Of a stretch of 52,461 nucleotides of DNA, positions 41,054 through 49,111 are shown piece by piece. Both the position numbers and the translations under genes were made by a program. Every line of letters begins with the position of its first letter. Within the stretch, counting starts at the first letter, position 1. Source of the stretch: Candidatus Bacteroides merdipullorum. Its GTDB lineage: Bacteria; Bacteroidota; Bacteroidia; Bacteroidales; Bacteroidaceae. The stretch is from contig DXCK01000124.1 in the NCBI GenBank assembly GCA_019116045.1, positions 1 to 52,461 on the forward strand, written 5' to 3'. A model generated the notes under the pieces. The model was not told where the DNA came from and did no database searches. It saw only the letters and a program-made list of their open reading frames with translations.

Positions 41054-42469
41054 ATGAAAAACAAATTATACATACCATTGTTCGCATGCGCACTCCTCGG
41101 AATGACCACAGCTTGTGATGGCGGAGATTTGGACTTAGATGGCCAAATACCCGAAAGATTCCACAAGATCTTATACCTTGACGTATACGGCAAACAGCAG
41201 CAAGTATTATATGATACAAATGAACCCAATTTGTATGTACTTTCTGTTATTAAAGGCGGAAGTCACCCAACGACCAGTGCCAGTGCACAAATACAAGTGC
41301 TGTCTCAGGAAGAAGTAAACACCGAATACAGTGATTTGGAAGGCGTGAACTACCAAGTATTACCCGCAGAGACTTACACCATAGACCAACCGGAACTTTC
41401 CTTTGCCGCAGGAGAGGAATACAAAACAGTTAGCATCTCCATCGACCCCGACCACGTAAAATTAATCATGGAAAATGGCGATGCTGATGCACACTGGGTG
41501 TTACCTCTTCATGTAACGAGCGAGACTGATTCCATCAATGCCAACCGGGATGAATTATTTTTGCAAGTAACAGAGGTGATTACTCCGACTGTCGGTTTCA
41601 GCAATACCGCAATAAATGTCAAACAGTACACGTATGGTCGTGTCTCAAACATTACAGAGACTGTAAACTTGGGTCTAGACACAGACAACCAATGGAATAT
41701 CGACCTTGGCTTAGGCATCGACCAAGACTACATTGACAACTACAACAGCCAGAACGGAACGGTATTTCAACTTGTCCCCGAAGGCTTATATGAATTCCCG
41801 GCCTCCATGCAACTGGCTTCCGGCACGACCAATGCCGACATGACCATCAACGTAGACGGTAGCAGCCTACAACCGGGCGACTATATGCTGCCTATTGAGA
41901 TTGCCAACACGTCTATGTTTGAAATCTCCGCCTCCAATGCGACCTATCCGATGGCCTTCCGTATCATGGGCGAAGAGCTTGACCGGAGTAACTGGAGTAT
42001 CTACTACTACAGCACAGAAGAACCGACCGGAGAAGACAACGGCAACAACGGTCGTGCTCCTCACATGATAGATGGAAACACCAGCACCTATTGGCATACG
42101 CAATGGCAAGGAGAAGGAGCCAACCCGCCTTTGCCTCACCTCCTCATTATTGACACACAAAGTGAACACACCTTCACGCAGTTTGCATTGATGCAACGCG
42201 AGAACAGCTTCTACACAAAGGGAGGTAAATTCTATGTGACAGATGATCCCGAGTCTTACAAGACCGACTACGAACAGGACAAGAACAATGTCTCTTCTAT
42301 TTGGGGAGAAGGCATCGGAAGTTTCAACTTGGCGCAAGAAAACGGTGCACAAACCTTCGGCGTGAAACCTACCACCGGACGTTACATCGTACTTCTCGTG
42401 ACCGAGAGCTATCGCAGCGAAGGCTTGGCCTGCATCGCAGAACTCTATGCATACGGATTAAACAATTAA
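41054..42469 (+). CDS. surface glycan-binding lipoprotein with DUF1735 and F5/8-type C-terminal domain
   Basis: A 471-residue lipoprotein with lipobox M-T-T-A-C (C21), followed by D-G-G-D-L-D-L-D, an acidic stretch that favours surface export in Bacteroides. Residues about 35-165 and possibly 170-310 are DUF1735-like beta-sandwiches, a domain linked to SusD operons. Residues about 320-465 resemble a coagulation factor 5/8 type C (galactose-binding-like) module, with P-H-M-I-D-G-N-T-S-T-Y-W-H near 335-347. It is likely a surface glycan-binding protein that hands mannan to SusCD. It has no catalytic motif. After it lies a hairpin and then the second GH76 gene. Confidence 0.85.
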   Translation: MKNKLYIPLFACALLGMTTACDGGDLDLDGQIPERFHKILYLDVYGKQQQVLYDTNEPNLYVLSVIKGGSHPTTSASAQIQVLSQEEVNTEYSDLEGVNYQVLPAETYTIDQPELSFAAGEEYKTVSISIDPDHVKLIMENGDADAHWVLPLHVTSETDSINANRDELFLQVTEVITPTVGFSNTAINVKQYTYGRVSNITETVNLGLDTDNQWNIDLGLGIDQDYIDNYNSQNGTVFQLVPEGLYEFPASMQLASGTTNADMTINVDGSSLQPGDYMLPIEIANTSMFEISASNATYPMAFRIMGEELDRSNWSIYYYSTEEPTGEDNGNNGRAPHMIDGNTSTYWHTQWQGEGANPPLPHLLIIDTQSEHTFTQFALMQRENSFYTKGGKFYVTDDPESYKTDYEQDKNNVSSIWGEGIGSFNLAQENGAQTFGVKPTTGRYIVLLVTESYRSEGLACIAELYAYGLNN

Positions 42470-42490
42470 TTTGAAAACAGTTTGACCAAC

Positions 42491-42520
42491 GAGAGTGTGT
42501 CTTTTCTTCGGCACACTCTC
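42491..42520 (+). terminator. hairpin in the PUL between binding protein and GH76
   Basis: GAGAGTGTG at 42491-42499 pairs with CACACTCTC at 42512-42520 (9-bp stem), followed by a short T-rich stretch. It may act as a partial terminator that lets susCD and the binding protein be made in larger amounts than the enzymes, or as an mRNA-processing end. Confidence 0.65.
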
Positions 42521-42539
42521 TTCTTAAAAAAACAACATT

Positions 42540-43769
42540 ATGATATACCTCAAATACTTACTGTTTATCTTTTTGTTGGCCATTGCGCCAACCTCGTGCA
42601 GTAGTAACGAAGACATAGGGGAAGAGCCGCCCAAAGAAGAGCCGCAACCAGATCCGGATCCTGAGCCTACGCCAGATCCGGATGATGAAATCCCGGCCAG
42701 CATAGCCGACAGCTCGTACTATTATTACAACAAAGCTTTCCTACTGGAAAACTGGGGAGAAAAGAACCTTACCTTCTACCGAGATATGCAGGGTTCTACC
42801 AACTATGCCTACTTCTGGAACCAAGCCCTCATCATCCTGATGGTGGAGGACCGATACTATTGCCGAGAAGACGAATCTCTAAAACCTTTTATTAGCAACT
42901 TGTTGGATGCCTTCCGAGAGCATGAAAAGAACTCAGCCACCGGCCTCATCTACGACTGGACTTGGAACGACTTCACCGATGACTTGCTTTGGGCTGGCCT
43001 GGCATTCATTCGGGGCTACCAAATCACAGGCGAAGAACGCTTTTTGGAACAAGCCAAGTGGGATTGGGAGTTCCTATACAACCGCGCTTATGATAAGCAA
43101 CTAGGAGGAGGCCTTTGGTGGAGCGTAGAGGAAGGCAACAAATCCGGCTTAAGCAATAATCCGGCCGTATCTATGGCTTGTTACCTCTATGAAGCCACTG
43201 GAGACGAAATCTACCGCGAACAAGCCATCGACATCTACAACTGGATTTACAACACGTTGCGCCAACCCGATGGTTCCATCGACGAGAACATCAGCAAAGA
43301 TGGAACGCTGACCCGTTCATACAACGTCTACAATGTCGGTGCCTTCATCGAAGCTGCCAATGCCCTACACCGTATCACCGGAGAAGACTATTATCTGCAA
43401 GACGCCCATAAGAGCATCGAATACGTCATGCAGAACAAGGTCACTGACCAAGGCATCATGTCAAAGTGGCATCGCGATGGCACCTGGCAATCCGAGTTTG
43501 CCCGAGGCATGGGACTCTTTGTCAAAGACAACAACCTTTGGGACTACGAGACCACCTATACGACTGACAGGAAGCCGATCACTTACTACGAGTGGATGAA
43601 ACTCAACGCTGAAGCCGCCTGGAACACTCACAATTCAGATTTCCTGACCTTCAACGAATGGGAAAAAGCCACGCCCGATGAACCAGGAGACGGCAAAACA
43701 TGGACCGCTCTCGAAATGGTCAGCTCAGTAGTTATGACACAAGTCACTCCGGACGAACACCCGGAATAA
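42540..43769 (+). CDS. GH76 endo-alpha-1,6-mannanase, surface lipoprotein
   Basis: A 409-residue GH76 enzyme. The lipobox is A-P-T-S-C (C20), followed by S-S-N-E-D-I-G-E-E and a Pro/Asp/Glu linker (P-x-P-D-P-D-P repeats, residues about 28-50) that would hold the barrel away from the membrane. The acidic run after Cys matches the lipoprotein surface-export signal of Bacteroides. The catalytic aspartates are D147-D148 in F-T-D-D-L-L-W-A-G. G-G-G-L-W-W near 190 is the usual family segment. It is the likeliest enzyme to make the first cuts in mannan outside the cell. The 22-bp repeat array E separates it from the next gene. Confidence 0.93.
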   Translation: MIYLKYLLFIFLLAIAPTSCSSNEDIGEEPPKEEPQPDPDPEPTPDPDDEIPASIADSSYYYYNKAFLLENWGEKNLTFYRDMQGSTNYAYFWNQALIILMVEDRYYCREDESLKPFISNLLDAFREHEKNSATGLIYDWTWNDFTDDLLWAGLAFIRGYQITGEERFLEQAKWDWEFLYNRAYDKQLGGGLWWSVEEGNKSGLSNNPAVSMACYLYEATGDEIYREQAIDIYNWIYNTLRQPDGSIDENISKDGTLTRSYNVYNVGAFIEAANALHRITGEDYYLQDAHKSIEYVMQNKVTDQGIMSKWHRDGTWQSEFARGMGLFVKDNNLWDYETTYTTDRKPITYYEWMKLNAEAAWNTHNSDFLTFNEWEKATPDEPGDGKTWTALEMVSSVVMTQVTPDEHPE

Positions 43770-43800
43770 ACCCGATAGCGACGGGAAACGAGCTCGACTT

Positions 43801-43866
43801 TTCCGAACAAAAGCCACGCCCCGTCCGCACAAGAGGCATGCCCCTTCCAAATAAGGGACATGCCTA
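43801..43866 (+). repeat. 22-bp intergenic repeat array E
   Basis: Three units, each exactly 22 bp, start at 43801 (TTCCGAACAA), 43823 (GTCCGCACAA) and 43845 (TTCCAAATAA). Their second halves read AAGCCACGCCCC, GAGGCATGCCCC and GGGACATGCCTA. It interrupts the PUL between GH76 and the SGNH-Ig gene and is the only array found inside a sugar locus in this window. Orientation is the same as in arrays A-D. Confidence 0.8.
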
Positions 43867-43923
43867 TATACAACCACAAACGACATACCCTTTAGCATTA
43901 AAAACATTCCATACAAAAACATC

Positions 43924-45453
43924 ATGAACAAACTCTGGAACACCCTGCTCACCTTACTCTTGCTGGCTCCTACCGCCGCCTGCAGTGAAAACGATAAAAC
44001 TACCAACGGCCCTGCTGCCCCTGAAAAAACAGAAGTGACCCGCATGGCTCCACCGGTCAGAATCGTATGTGTGGGCAACAGCATCACCGAAGGTTTCGGA
44101 AACACCAGCCAAGACAAAGCCTGGCCCGGTCAATTAGGACACCTTTTAGGCAAAGGTTATGCCGTGGTCAACTGCGGTGTAAGTGGCACTACTATGTTCA
44201 AAAACAGCGACGCTTCTTATTGGGAAACCGATCGTTTTGTACAAGCCCATGAAGCCGACCCGCAAATACTCATTATGGCTTTAGGCACAAACGATGCCGA
44301 CCCTTGGCGTTGGAACCGCTGGAAAGGCGAGTTCAAAAGCGACTACCTCGACATGGTGGAAACATTCCGCCAAGGTGGAAAAGATCCTATCATCTACGTC
44401 TGCCTGCCCCCCCCCCTTTACGGTCCTGACAAACAGCCACAAAACACTGTGGTGGAAGAAGAGCTGATTCCCTTGCTGCGAGAAATCGCTGAAGAAATAA
44501 ACGCAGAAGTCATCGACTATCATCAACCTTTGTTAGATGCTGCCGACTGTTTTCCGGACAACGTCCACCCCGATGACAAAGGAGCCGCTCGCATGGCACA
44601 AATCGCCTTCGACAAAATCAAAGATATACAAACCATCCACCTCCACGCTTCCATCGACCGAGGCGAAGTAATCGAGAATGCCATCGCCGTGGCTGAAAAG
44701 GGCAGCTCGATAACCTTAAGCCCAACACCAGAAGACGGTAACTGGCAATGGAGCGGACCAGACAATTTCACAGCTAATCAGCGCACGATTACCCTTGAAA
44801 ATCTACAACGAGGTGGCATCTACACAGCCGTACACACCGACAAGCAAGGATGCCGCAGTGCGGCCAATTTCCTCATATCCATCCAAGGAGAAACAGCTAC
44901 TCCTATCACACCCTACGTACAGACCATGAGCGGACAATGGGTGCAAAGCGCACACATTAACGCCAATCCAGGAAGCAATATTACTTTGGGACCCAATACT
45001 GAAGAGACTGTCTCCAACGGCATCTGGACTTGGAGCGGACCCAGCAACTTCTTCGCCGCCACACGCCAAGTATCTCTCCAGACCATCTTACCCGAACAAT
45101 CCGGAACATACATAGTCACTCTCACCGACTCGCAGGGTCGCCAGAACAGCACTTCTTTCAGCGTGAATGTCTCGGGTGAGGTAGTTTGTCCTGAACTGAC
45201 CTCGTACATCAACTACGGCGGCTGGCAAAATGTTACCGAGATGGAAGTAAAAGAAGGAGATAGCGTAACTTTCGGCCCTCATCCCTCCAACGGAGACTGG
45301 CACTGGGAAGGTCCTAATGGTTTTACTTCAGACCGACGCGAAGCCACCATCTCCAATTTCAATGCTCAAAAAGCCGGCCAATATATCGGTACATTTAGCA
45401 ACGCAGCCGGATGCCGTGTCGATCTAATCATCACCTTGAAATTAAAACCATAA
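43924..45453 (+). CDS. SGNH/GDSL hydrolase lipoprotein with three Ig-like repeats
   Basis: A 509-residue lipoprotein (lipobox T-A-A-C, C20, then S-E-N-D, acidic as in surface-exported lipoproteins). Residues about 45-245 are an SGNH esterase: G-N-S-I-T with S53, V-S-G-T-T near 82, G-T-N-D near 121 and D-N-V-H-P near 210. Three Ig-like beta-sandwich repeats of about 92 residues follow, each with a W-x-W-x-G-P core at W274, W368 and W459. These may bind glycan or act as spacers. A C10 homopolymer at 44407-44416 encodes P162-P164 and could cause slippage. It sits between GH76 and GH92 in the PUL, so it probably de-acylates mannan at the cell surface. Confidence 0.88.
   Translation: MNKLWNTLLTLLLLAPTAACSENDKTTNGPAAPEKTEVTRMAPPVRIVCVGNSITEGFGNTSQDKAWPGQLGHLLGKGYAVVNCGVSGTTMFKNSDASYWETDRFVQAHEADPQILIMALGTNDADPWRWNRWKGEFKSDYLDMVETFRQGGKDPIIYVCLPPPLYGPDKQPQNTVVEEELIPLLREIAEEINAEVIDYHQPLLDAADCFPDNVHPDDKGAARMAQIAFDKIKDIQTIHLHASIDRGEVIENAIAVAEKGSSITLSPTPEDGNWQWSGPDNFTANQRTITLENLQRGGIYTAVHTDKQGCRSAANFLISIQGETATPITPYVQTMSGQWVQSAHINANPGSNITLGPNTEETVSNGIWTWSGPSNFFAATRQVSLQTILPEQSGTYIVTLTDSQGRQNSTSFSVNVSGEVVCPELTSYINYGGWQNVTEMEVKEGDSVTFGPHPSNGDWHWEGPNGFTSDRREATISNFNAQKAGQYIGTFSNAAGCRVDLIITLKLKP
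44407..44416 (+). repeat. C10 homopolymer inside the SGNH-Ig gene
   Basis: Ten C in a row encode Pro162-Pro164 and the first base of Leu165. A gain or loss of one C would shift the frame in the esterase domain and remove the Ig-like repeats. No other single-base run of this length was noticed in the coding sequence of the window. Confidence 0.85.
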
Positions 45454-45462
45454 AATTACAAG

Positions 45463-47748
45463 ATGAAAAAGACATTACTATTCCTCGCTTTCTGGTTAGG
45501 GAACAACCTTTTATCTGTTTCCCAAACCACCAACGAATGGGTGGACTACGTAAATCCGCTGACAGGTACAGACTCCAGCTTCGAGCTCTCCAACGGCAAC
45601 ACCTATCCTGCCATCGCTATGCCCTGGGGCATGAACTTCTGGACGCCGCAAACCGGTAAGATGGGAGAAGGGTGGACTTACACCTACGACTCCAACCGCA
45701 TCCGGGGATTCAAGCAGACTCACCAGCCCAGTCCGTGGATCAACGACTACGGACAGTTCGCACTCATGCCGATAACCGGCAAACCGGTCTTCGACCAAGA
45801 TGCCCGAGCCAGCTTCTTCAACCACAAATCGGAAGTGGCCACACCTTACTACTACCGCGCCTTCTTGGCCGACCACAACGTCACTACCGAAATCGTACCC
45901 ACCGAACGGGCTGCCATGTTCCGTTTCACATTCCCGGAAACGCCGAACTCCTACGTCGTAATTGACGCTTTCGATAACGGCTCATACATCAAGGTCGTGC
46001 CGGAAGAGAACAAAATCATCGGTTATACCACCAAAAACAGCGGTGGAGTGCCAGCCAACTTCAAGAACTACTTCATCATCGTCTTCGACAAGCCGTTCAG
46101 CTACATTGCCACAGCCGACAACGGCCAACTGACGGAAAACAACCGAGAGGTTACCTGCAACCATGCCGGAGCCATCATTGGCTTCGCTACCCGCAAGGGA
46201 GAACAAGTATGCGCACGCATCGCATCTTCGTTCATCAGCCACGAACAGGCTGCCCTGAACTTGAAAGAACTGGGAGACAAGAACCTGGAACAACTCAAGG
46301 AGCAAGGCAAGGAACGCTGGAACGAAGTACTTGGCCGCATCGAAGTAGAATCGGACAACGAACAGCAACTTCGCACCTTCTACTCTTGCCTGTATCGCAG
46401 CGTGCTCTTCCCCCGCATGTTCCACGAAATCGACGCCAAAGGCAACATCGTGCATTACAGTCCGCACACCGGCGAAGTGCTGCCCGGACGCATGTTTACC
46501 GACACCGGATTTTGGGATTCTTTCCGCGGCGAACTGCCGATGATTAACCTCATCTATCCAGAGATGAGCGCACAGATGCAAGAAGGCTTCCTGAACAGCT
46601 ATCTGGAGAGCGGCTTCTATCCCGAATGGGCCAGCCCCGGACACCGCGACTGCATGGTGGGCAACAACTCGGCCTCTGTCGTAGCCGATGCCTGCATCAA
46701 GGGAATCCCTCAAGTGGATGCGGAAAAGATGTACGAAGGCCTGCTGCACGGTGCCAACAACCAGCATCCCACCGTCTCCTCATCCGGCCGCTTGGGCTAC
46801 AAGGAATACAACGAAATGGGATACCTGCCTTCCGACCTCAACCAAAGTGCAGCCCGCACCCTGGAATACGCCTACAACGACTGGTGCATCTACCGAATGG
46901 GCAAAAAGCTGGGCAGACCTGCTTCTGAACTGGAAATCTACAAGAAACGGAGCCAAAACTACAAGAACCTGTTCAACAAGCCTTACCGCCTGATGAGCGG
47001 AAGAGATCGCCAAGGCAACTTCCCGCAACACTTCGACCCGGTAGAATGGTGGGGTCCCTTCACCGAAGGCAACAGTTGGCACTATTCATGGTCTGTGTTC
47101 CACGACGTAGAAGGCCTCATCCGGCTGATGGGCGGCAAAGAGAACTTCGTGGCCATGCTCGACTCCGTGTTCAGCACTCCCCCCACCTTCGGCGCAAACG
47201 TAGATACTCGCAAGAGCCTGATTCACGAAATGCGCGAAATGCAAGTCATCGACATGGGACAGTATGCACACGGTAACCAGCCCATACAGCACATGATTTA
47301 CCTGTACAACTATGCCGGACAGCCCTGGAAGGCACAGTACTGGGTACGTGAGGTGATGAACCGCCTGTATTTCCCCACTCCCGACGGCTATTGCGGCGAC
47401 GAAGACAACGGTCAGACTTCAGCTTGGTACGTCATGTCTGCACTGGGATTCTATTCCGTATGCCCGGGCAGCGACGAGTATGTATTGGGAGCGCCCCTGT
47501 TCAAGAAAGCCACCATACACCTGAGCAACGGCAAGGACATCGAAATCTCCGCGCCGGACAACAGCGACACGAACCGTTACATACAAAAGATGACCTACAA
47601 CGGAAAGAAGTACACCAAGAACTACCTGCAACACTCTTCATTGCTGAAGGGTGCCCGGATAGACTTTGAGATGGGCGACCAGCCCAACCGTCAGAGAGGA
47701 ACAGAAGCAATTGATTTCCCGTATTCATTCTCAACCAACAACGAATAA
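45463..47748 (+). CDS. GH92 exo-alpha-mannosidase
   Basis: A 761-residue calcium-dependent inverting exo-alpha-mannosidase that strips alpha-1,2/1,3-mannose side chains, here in the periplasm (signal peptide to about residue 21). The N-terminal beta-sandwich begins with Y-V-N-P-L-T-G-T-D. The catalytic barrel has F-T-D-T-G-F-W-D-S near 346, E535 in T-E-G-N-S-W-H-Y (the general acid position), H588-E589-M590 (position of the H-E-T motif linked to alpha-1,2 preference) and D646/D648 in G-D-E-D-N-G-Q (base region). The usual G-N-E-P is G-N-Q-P here (Q606). It starts 10 bp after the SGNH-Ig gene and ends 3 bp before the next GH76. Linkage preference cannot be fixed from sequence. Confidence 0.94.
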   Translation: MKKTLLFLAFWLGNNLLSVSQTTNEWVDYVNPLTGTDSSFELSNGNTYPAIAMPWGMNFWTPQTGKMGEGWTYTYDSNRIRGFKQTHQPSPWINDYGQFALMPITGKPVFDQDARASFFNHKSEVATPYYYRAFLADHNVTTEIVPTERAAMFRFTFPETPNSYVVIDAFDNGSYIKVVPEENKIIGYTTKNSGGVPANFKNYFIIVFDKPFSYIATADNGQLTENNREVTCNHAGAIIGFATRKGEQVCARIASSFISHEQAALNLKELGDKNLEQLKEQGKERWNEVLGRIEVESDNEQQLRTFYSCLYRSVLFPRMFHEIDAKGNIVHYSPHTGEVLPGRMFTDTGFWDSFRGELPMINLIYPEMSAQMQEGFLNSYLESGFYPEWASPGHRDCMVGNNSASVVADACIKGIPQVDAEKMYEGLLHGANNQHPTVSSSGRLGYKEYNEMGYLPSDLNQSAARTLEYAYNDWCIYRMGKKLGRPASELEIYKKRSQNYKNLFNKPYRLMSGRDRQGNFPQHFDPVEWWGPFTEGNSWHYSWSVFHDVEGLIRLMGGKENFVAMLDSVFSTPPTFGANVDTRKSLIHEMREMQVIDMGQYAHGNQPIQHMIYLYNYAGQPWKAQYWVREVMNRLYFPTPDGYCGDEDNGQTSAWYVMSALGFYSVCPGSDEYVLGAPLFKKATIHLSNGKDIEISAPDNSDTNRYIQKMTYNGKKYTKNYLQHSSLLKGARIDFEMGDQPNRQRGTEAIDFPYSFSTNNE

Positions 47749-47751
47749 GAC

Positions 47752-49020
47752 ATGCAACACATTTCACATTTCATATGGAAGAAAGCAACAATGCTCTTTT
47801 GCGTTGTTGCTTTCTGTGCCTACACCCAAGCAAACAACATCGCAGCACCATGCTTCCAGGCAACAGCCTCCGCACAAAGCGAAGTACAACAAACATTTAA
47901 CAAGACATCTGTTCCCTTATTCCTGCAATGGGCAGACACCCTGATGACTTCGATGTATGAGAAATTCATGCAAGACGGGAAAAAGGAAGGTATCTGGAAA
48001 GAGAGGCCCAACCCCTCGTCCAATACCGCAGCGCTGTGGGGACAGGGCGCCGCTTTATCCGGATACACTCGCATCAGAAGAGCCTCAGAGAAATATGCCG
48101 AATATAAAGCCAAGTATGCCCCGATGGCAGATGAATTGTTTGACAAGGGCATTGAAACATTCAAGACCATAAGAGACGATGTATTAAAAGGACTTGAAGC
48201 CTACGCCTGCTATCCGGGTGCGGGAAATGAACGTTTCTATGACGATGACGTTTGGATTGCGCTGGACATGATAGACATGTACGAACAAACACACGAACAG
48301 AAATACCTGGAGCGTGCCAAGCTTATCTGGCGTTTCCTGATGTCTGGTTTTGACAAGAAACAAGGAGGAGGCATTTACTGGAAAGAACAAGACCGTAGTG
48401 CCAAACATACATGCTCGACAGCGCCGACTGCGGTAATGGCTGCACGGCTTTACTTGTTGACCGGTGAAAAGGCATACAAAGAAAAGGCCATCGAACTGTA
48501 TGCATGGCTCAAAAAGAAGTTGCAGGACCCCGAAGACCACCTCTTCTACGACAACATCCGGGTGGATGGAGAAGTGGGAAAGGCTAAATTCAGTTATAAC
48601 ACAGGCCAGCCTATGCAAGCAGCAGCATTGCTCTACCGGATAACCAAGGAAGAAAAGTATCTGAAAGACGCACAGCTTATGGCCGAATCTTCATTCCGGC
48701 ACTGGTTCAAAACCTTCGAATCGCCTTGGCTCAAGAAAGATATCGCCTATATCGACGGCCACACCTGGTTCAATGCCATCTTGATGAGAGGATACGTCGA
48801 ACTGTATCGAATTGATAAGAACCGGAAATATATCGACGCCTACGAGCAGATGCTTGCCAATCTGTGGCTTTCGCCACAAGGCCACAATCGCTCTATGCAA
48901 CTGCTGAACTACAAAGATTTCCGCGGCCTTACGCCACAAGACGATTGGGAAGTCATCTACATAGGAGCTTGCGTAGAGATGCTGGCCCAGTTAGCCATCT
49001 TGGAAAGCGAAGGCCTGTGA
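47752..49020 (+). CDS. GH76 alpha-1,6-mannanase, periplasmic type
   Basis: The third GH76 of the locus, 422 residues. It has a cleavable signal (M-L-F-C-V-V-A-F-C-A-Y region, residues about 14-27) and no lipobox at the expected place, so it should be soluble in the periplasm, unlike the other two. The catalytic aspartates are D164-D165 in F-Y-D-D-D-V-W. G-G-G-I-Y-W near 206 and Y-N-T-G-Q-P near 283 match the family. A Met at residue 14 is a possible alternative start. It begins 3 bp after GH92, so the two are probably coupled. It likely shortens imported mannooligosaccharides for GH125. Confidence 0.92.
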   Translation: MQHISHFIWKKATMLFCVVAFCAYTQANNIAAPCFQATASAQSEVQQTFNKTSVPLFLQWADTLMTSMYEKFMQDGKKEGIWKERPNPSSNTAALWGQGAALSGYTRIRRASEKYAEYKAKYAPMADELFDKGIETFKTIRDDVLKGLEAYACYPGAGNERFYDDDVWIALDMIDMYEQTHEQKYLERAKLIWRFLMSGFDKKQGGGIYWKEQDRSAKHTCSTAPTAVMAARLYLLTGEKAYKEKAIELYAWLKKKLQDPEDHLFYDNIRVDGEVGKAKFSYNTGQPMQAAALLYRITKEEKYLKDAQLMAESSFRHWFKTFESPWLKKDIAYIDGHTWFNAILMRGYVELYRIDKNRKYIDAYEQMLANLWLSPQGHNRSMQLLNYKDFRGLTPQDDWEVIYIGACVEMLAQLAILESEGL

Positions 49021-49111
49021 ACGTAGATACATGAAATCTAGTCCATATCCAAGCAACAACAACGATAACCAACAGCCAATAAAAAGAAACTCAATAAAAC
49101 ACATTTGCATT

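Noticed and set aside
8162-43866. 22-bp arrays as CRISPR
   Set aside because: Units are directly adjacent with no spacers, vary strongly between copies, and no cas genes are near.
47278-47280. GH92 Q606 as loss of the catalytic acid (as in phosphomannan-cleaving GH92 enzymes)
   Set aside because: By position and spacing the general acid is E535 in T-E-G-N-S-W, which is present; Q606 is in the separate G-N-E-P motif.
49031-49111. Extended start for GH97
   Set aside because: The added 27 residues are polar and would bury the signal peptide; export requires the start at 49112.
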